DNA of 30,599 bases from Myxococcales bacterium (GTDB lineage: Bacteria > Myxococcota > Myxococcia > Myxococcales > Myxococcaceae), in assembly GCA_003153055.1 (NCBI GenBank), contig PMBV01000270.1, forward strand, positions 35,155 to 65,753, given 5' to 3'. The notes under the pieces were generated by a model. That model ran no database searches and was not told the origin of the DNA. It worked only from the letters and a program-made list of their open reading frames with translations. Position 1 is the first letter of the stretch. The number at the start of each line of letters is the position of its first letter. Both the position numbers and the translations under genes were made by a program. This document shows positions 24,344 through 30,599 of this stretch, piece by piece.

Positions 24344-25102
24344 TCATGAGTACGAGGGCGCGGAGGGCGCCAGTCCAAGTGGGTGCCGCCGGCCGAAGCC
24401 GCGCTCGATGCTGGTGCAGTACTTCGAGAAGCTCTGGCGGAACAACTCGAGGCTCTGGACCAGCCGCTGCATCCAGACGGGCGCTTCGGTGGGGCATTTG
24501 AGCTCCAGCACCACGGCGCGAGGCACCTGCTTGGTGCAGTCCGCGCCGTCCATGGAGTGCCAGGCCGAGTCGTCTCCGTCCAGCGTCCACGAGTCCCACG
24601 GCTGAAACTGCACCTCGCGATCGAAGGTGACGCGAGCGTAGTCGTCGTGCACGCCGACCCAGGCCTCGCGGCGGTAGCGCACCAGCGTCATCGGCTCGAG
24701 GAGGTGCCGCGAGACCTGAGCCCAGAAGTCCTGCTCCCGGGCGCTGGCGTGGGCTGGGAGCTGGGCGCCGCGCTCCGCCCAACCTTCACGGGGCACCAGC
24801 ACCCGCGACTTGCGCACCAGCCGGCGGTGCTTTCGCTTCACCTCGAGGAACACGGGAGCGTTGAGGAGCCCATAGGTGCGCACCCGCACCTTCATGCGAC
24901 CGACCTGCTCGACCTTGGACGCCCAGTAGAGTTGGTGCCGGGGAGTGTCGAGGTAGAGGCTCTGAACGAGGTACTGGGAGTCGGCCGAGGCCTGAGAGTA
25001 CGCGTCGAGCTCGCAGAACGGGCGGAGCATTCGGCGAACGCGCTGGGCGTCCTCTTCGCGGAGCAGGTACTTGAGCTCATGCCGTGGCGGAATGTCACTC
25101 AT
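24344..25102 (-). CDS. VTC-domain polyphosphate polymerase
   Basis: The protein has 252 residues from ATG 25102, which overlaps the upstream stop (ATGA). It has the tunnel fold of yeast Vtc4, where ATP gamma-phosphates are joined into polyphosphate. The basic and acidic tunnel residues are all visible in order: HELKYLL (Lys11), SLYLDTP (Asp52), MKVRVRTYG (Arg73, Arg75), VFLEVKRKHR (Glu87, Lys89), VRYRREAW (Tyr143, Arg144), ARVTFDREV (Arg157, Asp161), VVLELKCP (Glu200, Lys202) and FSKYCTS (Lys227). No membrane helix is present, unlike eukaryotic VTC complexes, so the DUF4956 protein next door may provide the membrane part. It acts in the cytoplasm. All catalytic positions look intact. Confidence 0.92.
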   Translation of the reverse strand: MSDIPPRHELKYLLREEDAQRVRRMLRPFCELDAYSQASADSQYLVQSLYLDTPRHQLYWASKVEQVGRMKVRVRTYGLLNAPVFLEVKRKHRRLVRKSRVLVPREGWAERGAQLPAHASAREQDFWAQVSRHLLEPMTLVRYRREAWVGVHDDYARVTFDREVQFQPWDSWTLDGDDSAWHSMDGADCTKQVPRAVVLELKCPTEAPVWMQRLVQSLELFRQSFSKYCTSIERGFGRRHPLGLAPSAPSYS

Positions 25103-27177
25103 TGGGAGGTCACCTTCGGGTAGGGGCGGGCCTGCTTGACGTAGAGGGTGGCTGGTTTGGCTTGATCCGCCTGGTTGTCGAACTTGAACTCCACGTCCAT
25201 CGCGTACCACCCCGAGGCGCCGGAGGCCGGACCGTAGGCGTAGGAGAAGCGCTGGTGAATCGCCGCCAGCGCCGTGCCGAGCTGGTAGAGCTGCTTGGTG
25301 GTGAGGACCATCGCGGTCGACGCGATGACGTTGGAGTGGGCGATGTACACCAATGGCTGGTTTGGTTGGGTGTAGTAGTACAGCATCTGGTCGCTGGTGA
25401 TGCCGGAGGCTGGGTGCACCACTTCGTTGTCGCCTCCGTACTGAACGTTGACGTAGAAGGCCGGGTCGAGCCCTTGGGCGTCGAAGGGGTTGGCGGTGAT
25501 GGCCACCCCGTTGGCCTCCTCGTTGGGGAAGTTCGAGTGCACCAGGAGCGCCATGCCCACCGACGCGTGGGCGACTCCGTAGTAGCTGCGCTCCTCGAAG
25601 GTGCGGAACAACCAGGCGCTCCCGAAGGCCTGCTTGATGGCGAGGAGCACGTCGTTCCAGTCATCGGTGTGGCCGGTGTGTGATTCGTAGCAGCCGGCGC
25701 ACGGGAACCCGTCGAGGTCCTCGCTGTTGGTGCTGGTGCGGAAGCGGACCTTGGCCTCGCCGGGGAGCACCTCGGCCAGCTTGGCCTTGAGCCGGGCCTG
25801 GAACGCCTCGTCCATCGGTGCGTACAGCATATCGGCCCGCAGGGTGGCGAGGGCGGTCTTGCGGGCGGTGGCATCGGTGGCGAAAGTGGGGTCTGTGAGG
25901 AGCCCGTCGATGCGCTCGTAGAACCGGTTCTGCCTCATGAATTGGTTGTAATAGAAGACGGGGACGGCGAAGGCCTTCTTCACCGGCACATTGGGGGTGC
26001 GCGCGATGATGGAGTACTGCGCTGCTTTGCCTCCGAAGGCGAGCACCGCGTTCTTGATGGCGTCACGGAGCGAGCCGCCGTCGGTGGGGTCGGGGGTGAC
26101 GTCTTCGATGTCGCGGAGCTCGGTCACCGAGAGGTCCAACGCCGGCAGCGTCACCGGGTCGGGTCTGTGGGCGGCCCAGAAGGCCTCGGCCTCGGCCTGG
26201 GTCGCCTCGCGGACGCTCCAGCTCTCGGCGGTGACGGTGAGCTCGACCAGCTTGCCCTCGAACGCCCGGAGCGTCTGGTTGGTCATCGCGTTCTTGAGGC
26301 CCATGTTGGGTGTCTTGCGATTGCGGGCGAGCACGTTGAGGTGCGAGAGCGGAGTCTGGAAGGTCTCGGTCATCATCCCCTGCACGACGGAGATGTCGTT
26401 GGGGGCTTGATCGAGCACGACGAGGTCCTGGTACGAGAGGTCGGTCGTGTCGAGCTCGGCGGCGGTGACGAAGTGGAGCTGGCCGATGGCCGAGCCCAGC
26501 GAGAGGGGCTGGTACTCGATGCCGGCGTACAGCTCGTCGGTCGTGACCACCGAGACGGTGGCTGGGAGCTTGGCGGCCACGGCGAGAATGGCCTGGGACG
26601 TCGGGTGGAAGGCGAGGGCGTTGCCGAAGAAGGTCTTCGCCCGCACGGCCTCGTAGAGCGTCTGAATCATCTCCGCCGAGGCGGTGTCGTAGGGAGACAG
26701 CTCGAGGGCCCAGACCTTCGGGCCCTCGTAGTAGGTGACCGCGCCCAGAATGAAGCGGCGGTCGGGCGAGAAGTACTCGGTGGTGTTGAACTCGGACAGC
26801 GAAGACACGATGGGCAGCGAGTTGCCCGAGAGGTGCGTCGAAGCGAAGGCGTAGTGGATTTGATAGATGACGCTGTTCTGGAAGTAGACGGCGTTGTCCC
26901 GTGCCGTGTCGAGGACGACCTTCGTCGACCGAGCTCCGGGGAGCGTGCTGTCGATGGGCTCCGAGGCGAGCGCCGCGAAGTCGCTGCCGCAGCCGATGGA
27001 GCGGAGGAAGTCGACCACCCCACCGTCGTCGACGACGCACGCCCCTTCGACGACCTCAGGGCGGAGTGAGGAGATCCAATTCGTGCCGCTCTCCGCGCCC
27101 GCATCACGCCCAGCTCCGGTCGAAGACCCGCACGCAGCCAGCCCCAGCATCAACCCCACCACGGCTCGTCGATTCAC
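25099..27177 (-). CDS. Exported lipoprotein with phosphohistidine-like and PPDK/ATP-grasp-type domains
   Basis: The protein has 692 residues from GTG 27177 with a near-perfect ribosome site AAGGAGG seven bases upstream. The signal ends in lipobox LAAC (Cys16) followed by a Gly/Ser/Asp linker. Residues about 210-320 contain TPLSHLNVLARNRKTPNMG with His279, closely like the phosphohistidine motif of plant glucan and phosphoglucan water dikinases (SH...VRARN). Residues about 370-690 resemble the PEP/pyruvate-binding (PPDK N-terminal) fold: FGGKAAQYSIIA, VRFRTSTNSEDLDGFPCAG (Arg480, Glu486), YAMDVEFKFD and the terminal LYVKQARPYP. The order His domain then ATP domain is that of glucan water dikinase and opposite to PEP synthase. 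Residues 30-205 are unassigned. ATP use outside the cytoplasm is unexplained. Confidence 0.88.
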   Translation of the reverse strand: MNRRAVVGLMLGLAACGSSTGAGRDAGAESGTNWISSLRPEVVEGACVVDDGGVVDFLRSIGCGSDFAALASEPIDSTLPGARSTKVVLDTARDNAVYFQNSVIYQIHYAFASTHLSGNSLPIVSSLSEFNTTEYFSPDRRFILGAVTYYEGPKVWALELSPYDTASAEMIQTLYEAVRAKTFFGNALAFHPTSQAILAVAAKLPATVSVVTTDELYAGIEYQPLSLGSAIGQLHFVTAAELDTTDLSYQDLVVLDQAPNDISVVQGMMTETFQTPLSHLNVLARNRKTPNMGLKNAMTNQTLRAFEGKLVELTVTAESWSVREATQAEAEAFWAAHRPDPVTLPALDLSVTELRDIEDVTPDPTDGGSLRDAIKNAVLAFGGKAAQYSIIARTPNVPVKKAFAVPVFYYNQFMRQNRFYERIDGLLTDPTFATDATARKTALATLRADMLYAPMDEAFQARLKAKLAEVLPGEAKVRFRTSTNSEDLDGFPCAGCYESHTGHTDDWNDVLLAIKQAFGSAWLFRTFEERSYYGVAHASVGMALLVHSNFPNEEANGVAITANPFDAQGLDPAFYVNVQYGGDNEVVHPASGITSDQMLYYYTQPNQPLVYIAHSNVIASTAMVLTTKQLYQLGTALAAIHQRFSYAYGPASGASGWYAMDVEFKFDNQADQAKPATLYVKQARPYPKVTSQ

Positions 27178-27198
27178 CAGTCCGCCTCCTTGGTCGTG

Positions 27199-27258
27199 TT
27201 CGTGACGGGGACGTCACGAAGCCGATCACCAACTTCCGAAGATTTCGGCTCGTGGACG
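27199..27258 (-). promoter_or_regulatory. Mutually exclusive inverted repeats upstream of the six-gene cluster
   Basis: TTCGTGAC (27199-27206) and GTCACGAA (27213-27220) are a perfect 8-bp dyad with a 6-base spacer. The second arm also belongs to a longer imperfect repeat, GTCACGAAGCCGA (27213-27225) against TCGGCTCGTGGAC (27245-27257). In RNA only one hairpin can form at a time. The downstream arm ends about nine bases before the ribosome site of the GTG start at 27177. It may be a DNA operator or an attenuator-like leader. Confidence 0.45.
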
Positions 27259-27317
27259 TGCATCAACCCAGGCGTGACAGAAGAGGGCCGGGGTGCGTCG
27301 CTCGGGTCACTCCATCT

Positions 27318-27347
27318 TGTAGGGCGAAAAGGCGGCGTCACCCTACA
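27318..27347. promoter_or_regulatory. Perfect 7-bp dyad in the divergent region
   Basis: TGTAGGG (27318-27324) and CCCTACA (27341-27347) are exact inverted complements with a 16-base spacer. The site lies near the middle of the divergent intergenic region, 105 bp before the plus-strand ATG and 141 bp before the minus-strand GTG. A regulator-binding site is possible. Confidence 0.35.
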
Positions 27348-27451
27348 GTCGGCCACATTGCCCCACGACCTCGACGACTTTGGCCATCGACCGAAGACCC
27401 GGATCGCCAGATTTGCCCTCATTGACTCAGGCCCGTGACTTGAACGGTCCC

Positions 27452-28411
27452 ATGCGGAGGAGGAAGCGCTTGCTGAAGCGAATCGCGTTGGTCGTAGGAG
27501 TGGGGTCCTTAGGCCTGTGGAGCTGCGGGGCGGCATCTCCTTCACACGGGGATGGGGGCACGGCTGCCTCGGCGACTGACGGCGGGGGTCAGTTCGGCGG
27601 CTTCAGCGTGGCGCTGAAGGACACCTACGCCAGCGTCGACGGAAAGGTGACCGATGGCCCGACGCCTTCCGTCGTGCAATGGGACACGAAGACCACGTCG
27701 GGGGACTGCGTTCTCCAGGCGCCCAAGAGCTTTTTGTGTGACCCAGCCTGCGCCGCGGGCACCTCGGTCTGCGTCGCCACCAACACCTGTATGCCCTACC
27801 CGAGCGCGGTGTCGGTCGGAGACGTGTCCGTTTCTGGTGTCCACGCCGCCGATGGCGCCGCGCACTTCGCGCTGATGGCAACGAGCAAGAACTACTACTA
27901 CTACACGCCCGACCTGGCCTTCCCCCCATTCGCCGTGGGTGACGTGGTGACGGTCTCGGCCGCGGGGGGCACGGGGACCCCCTTCGTCCTCGAGGCGCGC
28001 GGCATCGCCCCGCTCGTGGTGACCAGCCAGAACCTCTTGGTATCGGCAGCGTCGGACCTCACGCTGACGTGGGAGCCAGGGACCGCCTCCTCGAAGATGG
28101 AGGTGCTGGTGGACCTGAGCCATCACGGCGGGACCAAGGCGCAAATCGTCTGCGAGACCTCCGATGACGGCTCGTTGGTCATCCCCAAGGCGCTGGTCGC
28201 GTCGCTCCTCGACTACGGGGCCACGGGCTACCCGTGGATCGTGATGACGCGAAAGACCTCGGGCGCGAAGGCAACCGCGTCTGGCGTGGTGAGCTTGAGC
28301 GTCACGTCGGTGGTGTCTCAGGTCGTTCAGGTGCCCGGTGTGAGAAGCTGCACCGCGTCGACCGACTGCGATGGTGGACTCTGCAAGATGCCGGATCGCG
28401 TCTGCCAGTGA
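27452..28411 (+). CDS. Lipoprotein of unknown function
   Basis: The protein has 319 residues. I start at ATG 27452 (MRRRKRLLKRIALVVGVGSL) because it gives a basic n-region, hydrophobic core and a lipobox-like LWSC (Cys25); the longer frame from 27380 adds a non-signal stretch. A Gly/Asp/Ala/Ser linker follows (about 30-50). The mature part is beta-rich with no recognised enzyme motif, and has paired Cys (DCVLQ, LCDPAC, SVCVATNTC) plus a C-terminal CTASTDCDGGLCKMPDRVCQ, a small disulfide knot like those common at the ends of myxobacterial surface proteins. It is followed after seven bases by a second lipoprotein gene. Probably a cell-surface protein; no function proposed. Confidence 0.85.
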   Translation: MRRRKRLLKRIALVVGVGSLGLWSCGAASPSHGDGGTAASATDGGGQFGGFSVALKDTYASVDGKVTDGPTPSVVQWDTKTTSGDCVLQAPKSFLCDPACAAGTSVCVATNTCMPYPSAVSVGDVSVSGVHAADGAAHFALMATSKNYYYYTPDLAFPPFAVGDVVTVSAAGGTGTPFVLEARGIAPLVVTSQNLLVSAASDLTLTWEPGTASSKMEVLVDLSHHGGTKAQIVCETSDDGSLVIPKALVASLLDYGATGYPWIVMTRKTSGAKATASGVVSLSVTSVVSQVVQVPGVRSCTASTDCDGGLCKMPDRVCQ

Positions 28412-28418
28412 GGCGGAG

Positions 28419-29414
28419 ATGAATCCTCGAATTCTTGCCGTGCTCGGCGCCTTCTTCGCAGTGTCCTGTCTCGGCTACGCCAGCGAATTCGGAGACGTCA
28501 CCAGTGACGGAAGTTCCGCAGGTGGGAGAGTTACCGGCGGAGGGAGTGGCGCTGGCGGTGAGGGCAGTTTCGTGGGCGGAGGCGGCGGGACCTCTACGGG
28601 CGGTGGACTCGGAGGTGGGAGCGCAACTGGCGGTGGTGCCGCATCGGGTGGTGGCACCGGCGGAGGCGCGGTGCTCCCCAACTTCAGCTTCTTCGTCACC
28701 AGCTACAACGCCATTCAGAAGCTCGCAGGCTCGGTGAACGGCTTCGGAGGCGACCTCCGCTACGGAGAGACAGGGCCGGGCGCCGGGCTCCGAGGAGCGG
28801 ACAAGATTTGCTCTGCCATCGCCGAGATGAGCATGCCGGGCTCTTCGGCGAAGGTGTGGCGGGCCTTCCTGAGCGCCACTGCCGACGAGAACGGCAGCCA
28901 GGTCAACGCCATCGACCGCATCGGCGATGGCCCCTGGTACGACCGGCTCGGCCGGCAGCTGGCGGCGAAGAAGGCGGATCTCCTCGCCGACCGCCCTACC
29001 AGCGCCGCGGCGGTCATCAAAGACGACCTCCCCAACGAAGACGGAGTGCCCAACCATGCCCCCGACGGGACAGAGGTCGACAACCACGACACGCTGACCG
29101 GCTCCGACGATGAGGGGAAGCTGTTTGGGCCCAGCTCCACCTGCTCTGACTGGACCACCACGGACAGCACGCCGGGGAGCGACGGCTTGCCTCTCACGGG
29201 CCTCCCTCGGGTGGGCCACTCCTGGCCGCGCGGCAACTTCGGCCCTGTGATGAACCCGATGAACCCGATGGCGAACTGGATGTCGGCGCTCGACGAGGCG
29301 GGGTGTGGGGCCGGGGTGAACCTCCTCGAGACGGGGCCCCCAGACCCCATGAACCCCACGGTCGGCTCCGGCGGTGGCTACGGGGGCTTCTACTGCTTCG
29401 CCCTCTCACCCTGA
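28419..29414 (+). CDS. Lipoprotein with Gly-rich linker and C-type-lectin-like domain
   Basis: The protein has 331 residues, starting at the ATG preceded by GAGG. The lipobox is AVSC (Cys17). Residues about 33-84 are a low-complexity Gly/Ser/Thr/Ala linker. Residues about 90-331 resemble the C-type-lectin/endostatin-like fold of DUF1554-type lipoproteins: GLRGADKICSAIAEM, VWRAFLSATADENGS, IDRIGDGPWYDRLG, TCSDWTTTDS, VGHSWPR and the end GGGYGGFYCFAL. Cys pairs in KIC, TCSDW, AGCG and YCF fit conserved disulfides. Repeated MNPMNPM and DPMNP units occur near the C-terminus. Such domains bind ligands at the cell surface; the ligand is unknown. It forms an operon with the preceding lipoprotein gene. 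Confidence 0.85.
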   Translation: MNPRILAVLGAFFAVSCLGYASEFGDVTSDGSSAGGRVTGGGSGAGGEGSFVGGGGGTSTGGGLGGGSATGGGAASGGGTGGGAVLPNFSFFVTSYNAIQKLAGSVNGFGGDLRYGETGPGAGLRGADKICSAIAEMSMPGSSAKVWRAFLSATADENGSQVNAIDRIGDGPWYDRLGRQLAAKKADLLADRPTSAAAVIKDDLPNEDGVPNHAPDGTEVDNHDTLTGSDDEGKLFGPSSTCSDWTTTDSTPGSDGLPLTGLPRVGHSWPRGNFGPVMNPMNPMANWMSALDEAGCGAGVNLLETGPPDPMNPTVGSGGGYGGFYCFALSP

Positions 29415-29422
29415 AGTCCGCC

Positions 29423-30040
29423 TCAGAGGTCGCGACGCGCTCGCTCGAACAACTCAGAAACCGTTGAACGCACTTCGTCAGGCACCTCGCGGGTGTCGAG
29501 CGCGTTTCGGCGCTCGAGCTCGCGCACGACGAGCCCCTCTCGTCGTCGCTTCACCTCGCGTGCTCGAGCCCTCCACCAGATGGGAATCGCCCGCCAGGCC
29601 TTGGAGCCGTCGAGCGGCGCGATGGGCATGAGGTTGAAGGCAATCATCCATGCGTTGGTGGTCGTGAGCGCCCGCAGCACCACGACCTCGCTCCAGGAGG
29701 TCGGCGGAGGCCACAGCAGCGCGGCGATGAGCACCAGCGCCTGACCGAGCACGCCACCCCAGGCGATGAGCGCGCGCTGAAACGGTGTCACCTCGCCCTC
29801 CCAGGTGCACTCTCCGCCGATGGGCAACAGGTCGATGGTCAACACGCGCGCGCCGAAGCGCCACACCAGGCCTGCGTGCCCCACCTCATGCACCAGGATG
29901 AGGGCTGAGATGGCGATGAGCGAGTAGATCGATCGATCCAGCAGGACCTGAACGAGACCGAGGACCGGCACCAGGAAGTGGAGGCCCACTCGAGCCCCCC
30001 GAAGCCTCCCCAGGACGATGTACGGACCCTCCCGACGCAC
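29423..30040 (-). CDS. Site-2-protease-family (M50-like) membrane metalloprotease
   Basis: The protein has 205 residues from GTG 30040, without a clear ribosome site. Hydrophobic segments lie at about 18-34, 38-52, 88-110 and 122-140. The zinc motif HEVGH (His51, His55) lies in the second helix and the third ligand Asp144 in FNLMPIAPLDGSKAW, the NxxPxxPLDG box of site-2 proteases. The intervening WGGVLGQALVL is also characteristic. There is no PDZ or CBS domain, so this is a minimal form. The last ~55 residues are basic and helical, probably cytoplasmic. Such enzymes cut membrane-embedded substrates, often anti-sigma factors; none is encoded next to it. It converges on the lectin-like lipoprotein gene with eight bases between stops. 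Confidence 0.9.
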   Translation of the reverse strand: MRREGPYIVLGRLRGARVGLHFLVPVLGLVQVLLDRSIYSLIAISALILVHEVGHAGLVWRFGARVLTIDLLPIGGECTWEGEVTPFQRALIAWGGVLGQALVLIAALLWPPPTSWSEVVVLRALTTTNAWMIAFNLMPIAPLDGSKAWRAIPIWWRARAREVKRRREGLVVRELERRNALDTREVPDEVRSTVSELFERARRDL

Positions 30041-30425
30041 GCCGAGAAGAAGGTACCCGAAGTCGCCCCGGAGTCAACGCCCACGCGTCGCCCAAACTCC
30101 GCTCTCTAAGTCTAAGAATCCGGAAGTGGCTCGCTGGGCCGTTGCCGAAACGCGGTCGACCGAGGTTGCCGCGTTCTCCGAGTGGGCGGGACGGTGCGAG
30201 CATGCCTTGAGGGCGAGGGTCGGGTCGGGGCCCATCGACCGAGGCGATCTGGCAAGCGCCTCGACCCGAGACCGCGGTGAGCACACGCCGCCGGGCCACT
30301 GGCCAGTCGTTCGGGGGCCGCCCTCATCGCATCTGCCGGTGCTCCACCCGATGCTCGCCCAGAGCGCTCGAGCCCCTGCCTCGAGCCGTACCCGTACCAA
30401 GGCCCAGCACAGTCCCTGGAGTCGG
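30041..30425. other. Intergenic stretch with dispersed repeat copy B
   Basis: These 385 bases have no convincing gene. The second copy of the dispersed repeat occupies 30179-30270. Next to it, CGGTCGACCG (about 30153-30162) is a perfect palindrome. The rest shows nothing I can name. Confidence 0.65.
30179..30270 (-). repeat. Dispersed intergenic repeat, copy B (~92 bp)
   Basis: The reverse complement matches 6559-6651 at about 84%. The 7-bp stem, CGAGGCG (30240-30246) and CGCCTCG (30257-30263), is identical to copy A, while three of the ten loop bases differ. It lies between two minus-strand coding regions. Confidence 0.75.
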
Positions 30426-30599
30426 TCACGCCCAGCGCTTCGCCTCCCCGACCTCCCCGATGGGCAGGGTGGCGGCGAGCGGAGCAGGTCGCGCCAACTC
30501 CAGGGCTCGCAGGCGCTTCATCCGGTCCTTCGCCGCGCACGGTGCGAGCTGGGGCCTCTGAACCTCGGCACCGACCTCGAGGACAGGCCACTCTCCAGC
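30426..30599 (-). CDS. Possible C-terminal end of an unknown protein (5' end outside window)
   Basis: On the minus strand the frame is open from the right edge of the window to a TGA at 30428-30426, giving 57 codons. They include VLEVGAEVQRPQLAP and RMKRLRALELARPAPLAATL and end GEVGEAKRWA. Third positions are mostly G or C and the mixed charged/hydrophobic composition is protein-like. The mirror plus-strand frame is also open, so strand is uncertain, and no family is recognised. Confidence 0.32.
   Translation of the reverse strand, partial: AGEWPVLEVGAEVQRPQLAPCAAKDRMKRLRALELARPAPLAATLPIGEVGEAKRWA

Larger units (their letters stand above)
27178..27451. other. Divergent promoter region with several dyads
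   Basis: These 274 bases separate the six-gene minus-strand cluster from two plus-strand lipoprotein genes. They carry the ribosome site of the first cluster gene (complement of about 27184-27190), two overlapping inverted repeats and a third dyad, listed separately. No gene is evident. I cannot identify -35/-10 boxes with confidence. Confidence 0.75.

Noticed and set aside
25942..27069. 375-codon plus-strand open frame antisense to the dikinase-like lipoprotein
   Set aside because: Composition is a Gly/Arg/Glu/Val shadow; the minus strand shows lipobox, conserved motifs and AAGGAGG.
28508..28674. Tandem-repeat-like GGC/GGT-rich DNA
   Set aside because: It is the in-frame Gly-rich linker of a lipoprotein, not an independent repeat.
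30112..30591. 159-codon minus-strand open frame at the right edge
   Set aside because: Arg/Pro/Ser-rich, crosses the dispersed repeat and has no ribosome site; a different frame looks more coding at 30426-30599.

Overview
The window is high-GC DNA (roughly two thirds G+C, strongly GC-biased third codon positions) with a Gram-negative, delta-proteobacterial flavour. Myxococcota is the most likely source. The clues are several lipoproteins with Asp/Gly-rich linkers, receiver-HDOD and receiver-HD regulators, a class I PHA synthase, an FtrA-type regulator, and a VTC/DUF4956 cluster. This is inference from gene content, since no rRNA or other marker gene is present.

Layout. 1-2321 (+): the C-terminal part of a SNF2 helicase and a coupled SWIM zinc-finger protein. 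2373-3427 (-): a nucleotidyltransferase-fold protein overlapping an unknown partner, which looks like a toxin-antitoxin-type pair. 3529-6363 (-): PHA synthase and a dolichol/phytol-kinase-like membrane protein. 6364-6671: an intergenic stretch with a hairpin and copy A of a dispersed repeat. 6672-8099: ftrA divergent from a rhodanese gene, with a dyad between them. 8102-10467 (-): two translationally coupled response regulators (REC-HDOD, then REC plus an HD-GYP-like domain that has lost its metal ligands). They are divergent from a purple-acid-phosphatase-like lipoprotein (10653-11624), and two perfect dyads lie between. 11625-12405: about 780 bp without an intact gene, holding tandem hairpins, a possible decayed gene and a parS-like motif inside a structured segment. 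12406-16666 (+): a membrane-anchored beta-carbonic-anhydrase homologue lacking the catalytic Arg, a Skp/OmpH chaperone, a GreA-like factor, a GIY-YIG protein, two small membrane proteins, apt and mtnP. 16723-20740 (+): a large hybrid histidine kinase, a tiny coupled ORF and a secreted propeller-like protein.

20748-27177 (-) is the most interesting region: six tightly packed genes. In transcription order they encode a secreted lipoprotein with a phosphohistidine-like segment followed by a PPDK-type ATP-grasp domain (the order found in glucan water dikinases), a VTC-domain polyphosphate polymerase, a DUF4956 membrane protein, an HlyD-type periplasmic adaptor, a TolC-type outer-membrane protein and a lamin-tail-domain lipoprotein. 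Four of the five junctions overlap. No ABC transporter or other classical pump is present. I propose an envelope-spanning machine built around polyphosphate or another phosphorylated polymer. The upstream region has two dyads that share an arm and so exclude each other, plus a third dyad.

27452-29414 (+): two more lipoproteins. 29423-30040 (-): a site-2-protease-type membrane metalloprotease. 30041-30425: copy B of the dispersed repeat, inverted relative to copy A and about 84% identical over about 92 bp, with the same 7-bp stem. The right edge may hold the last 57 codons of a minus-strand gene.
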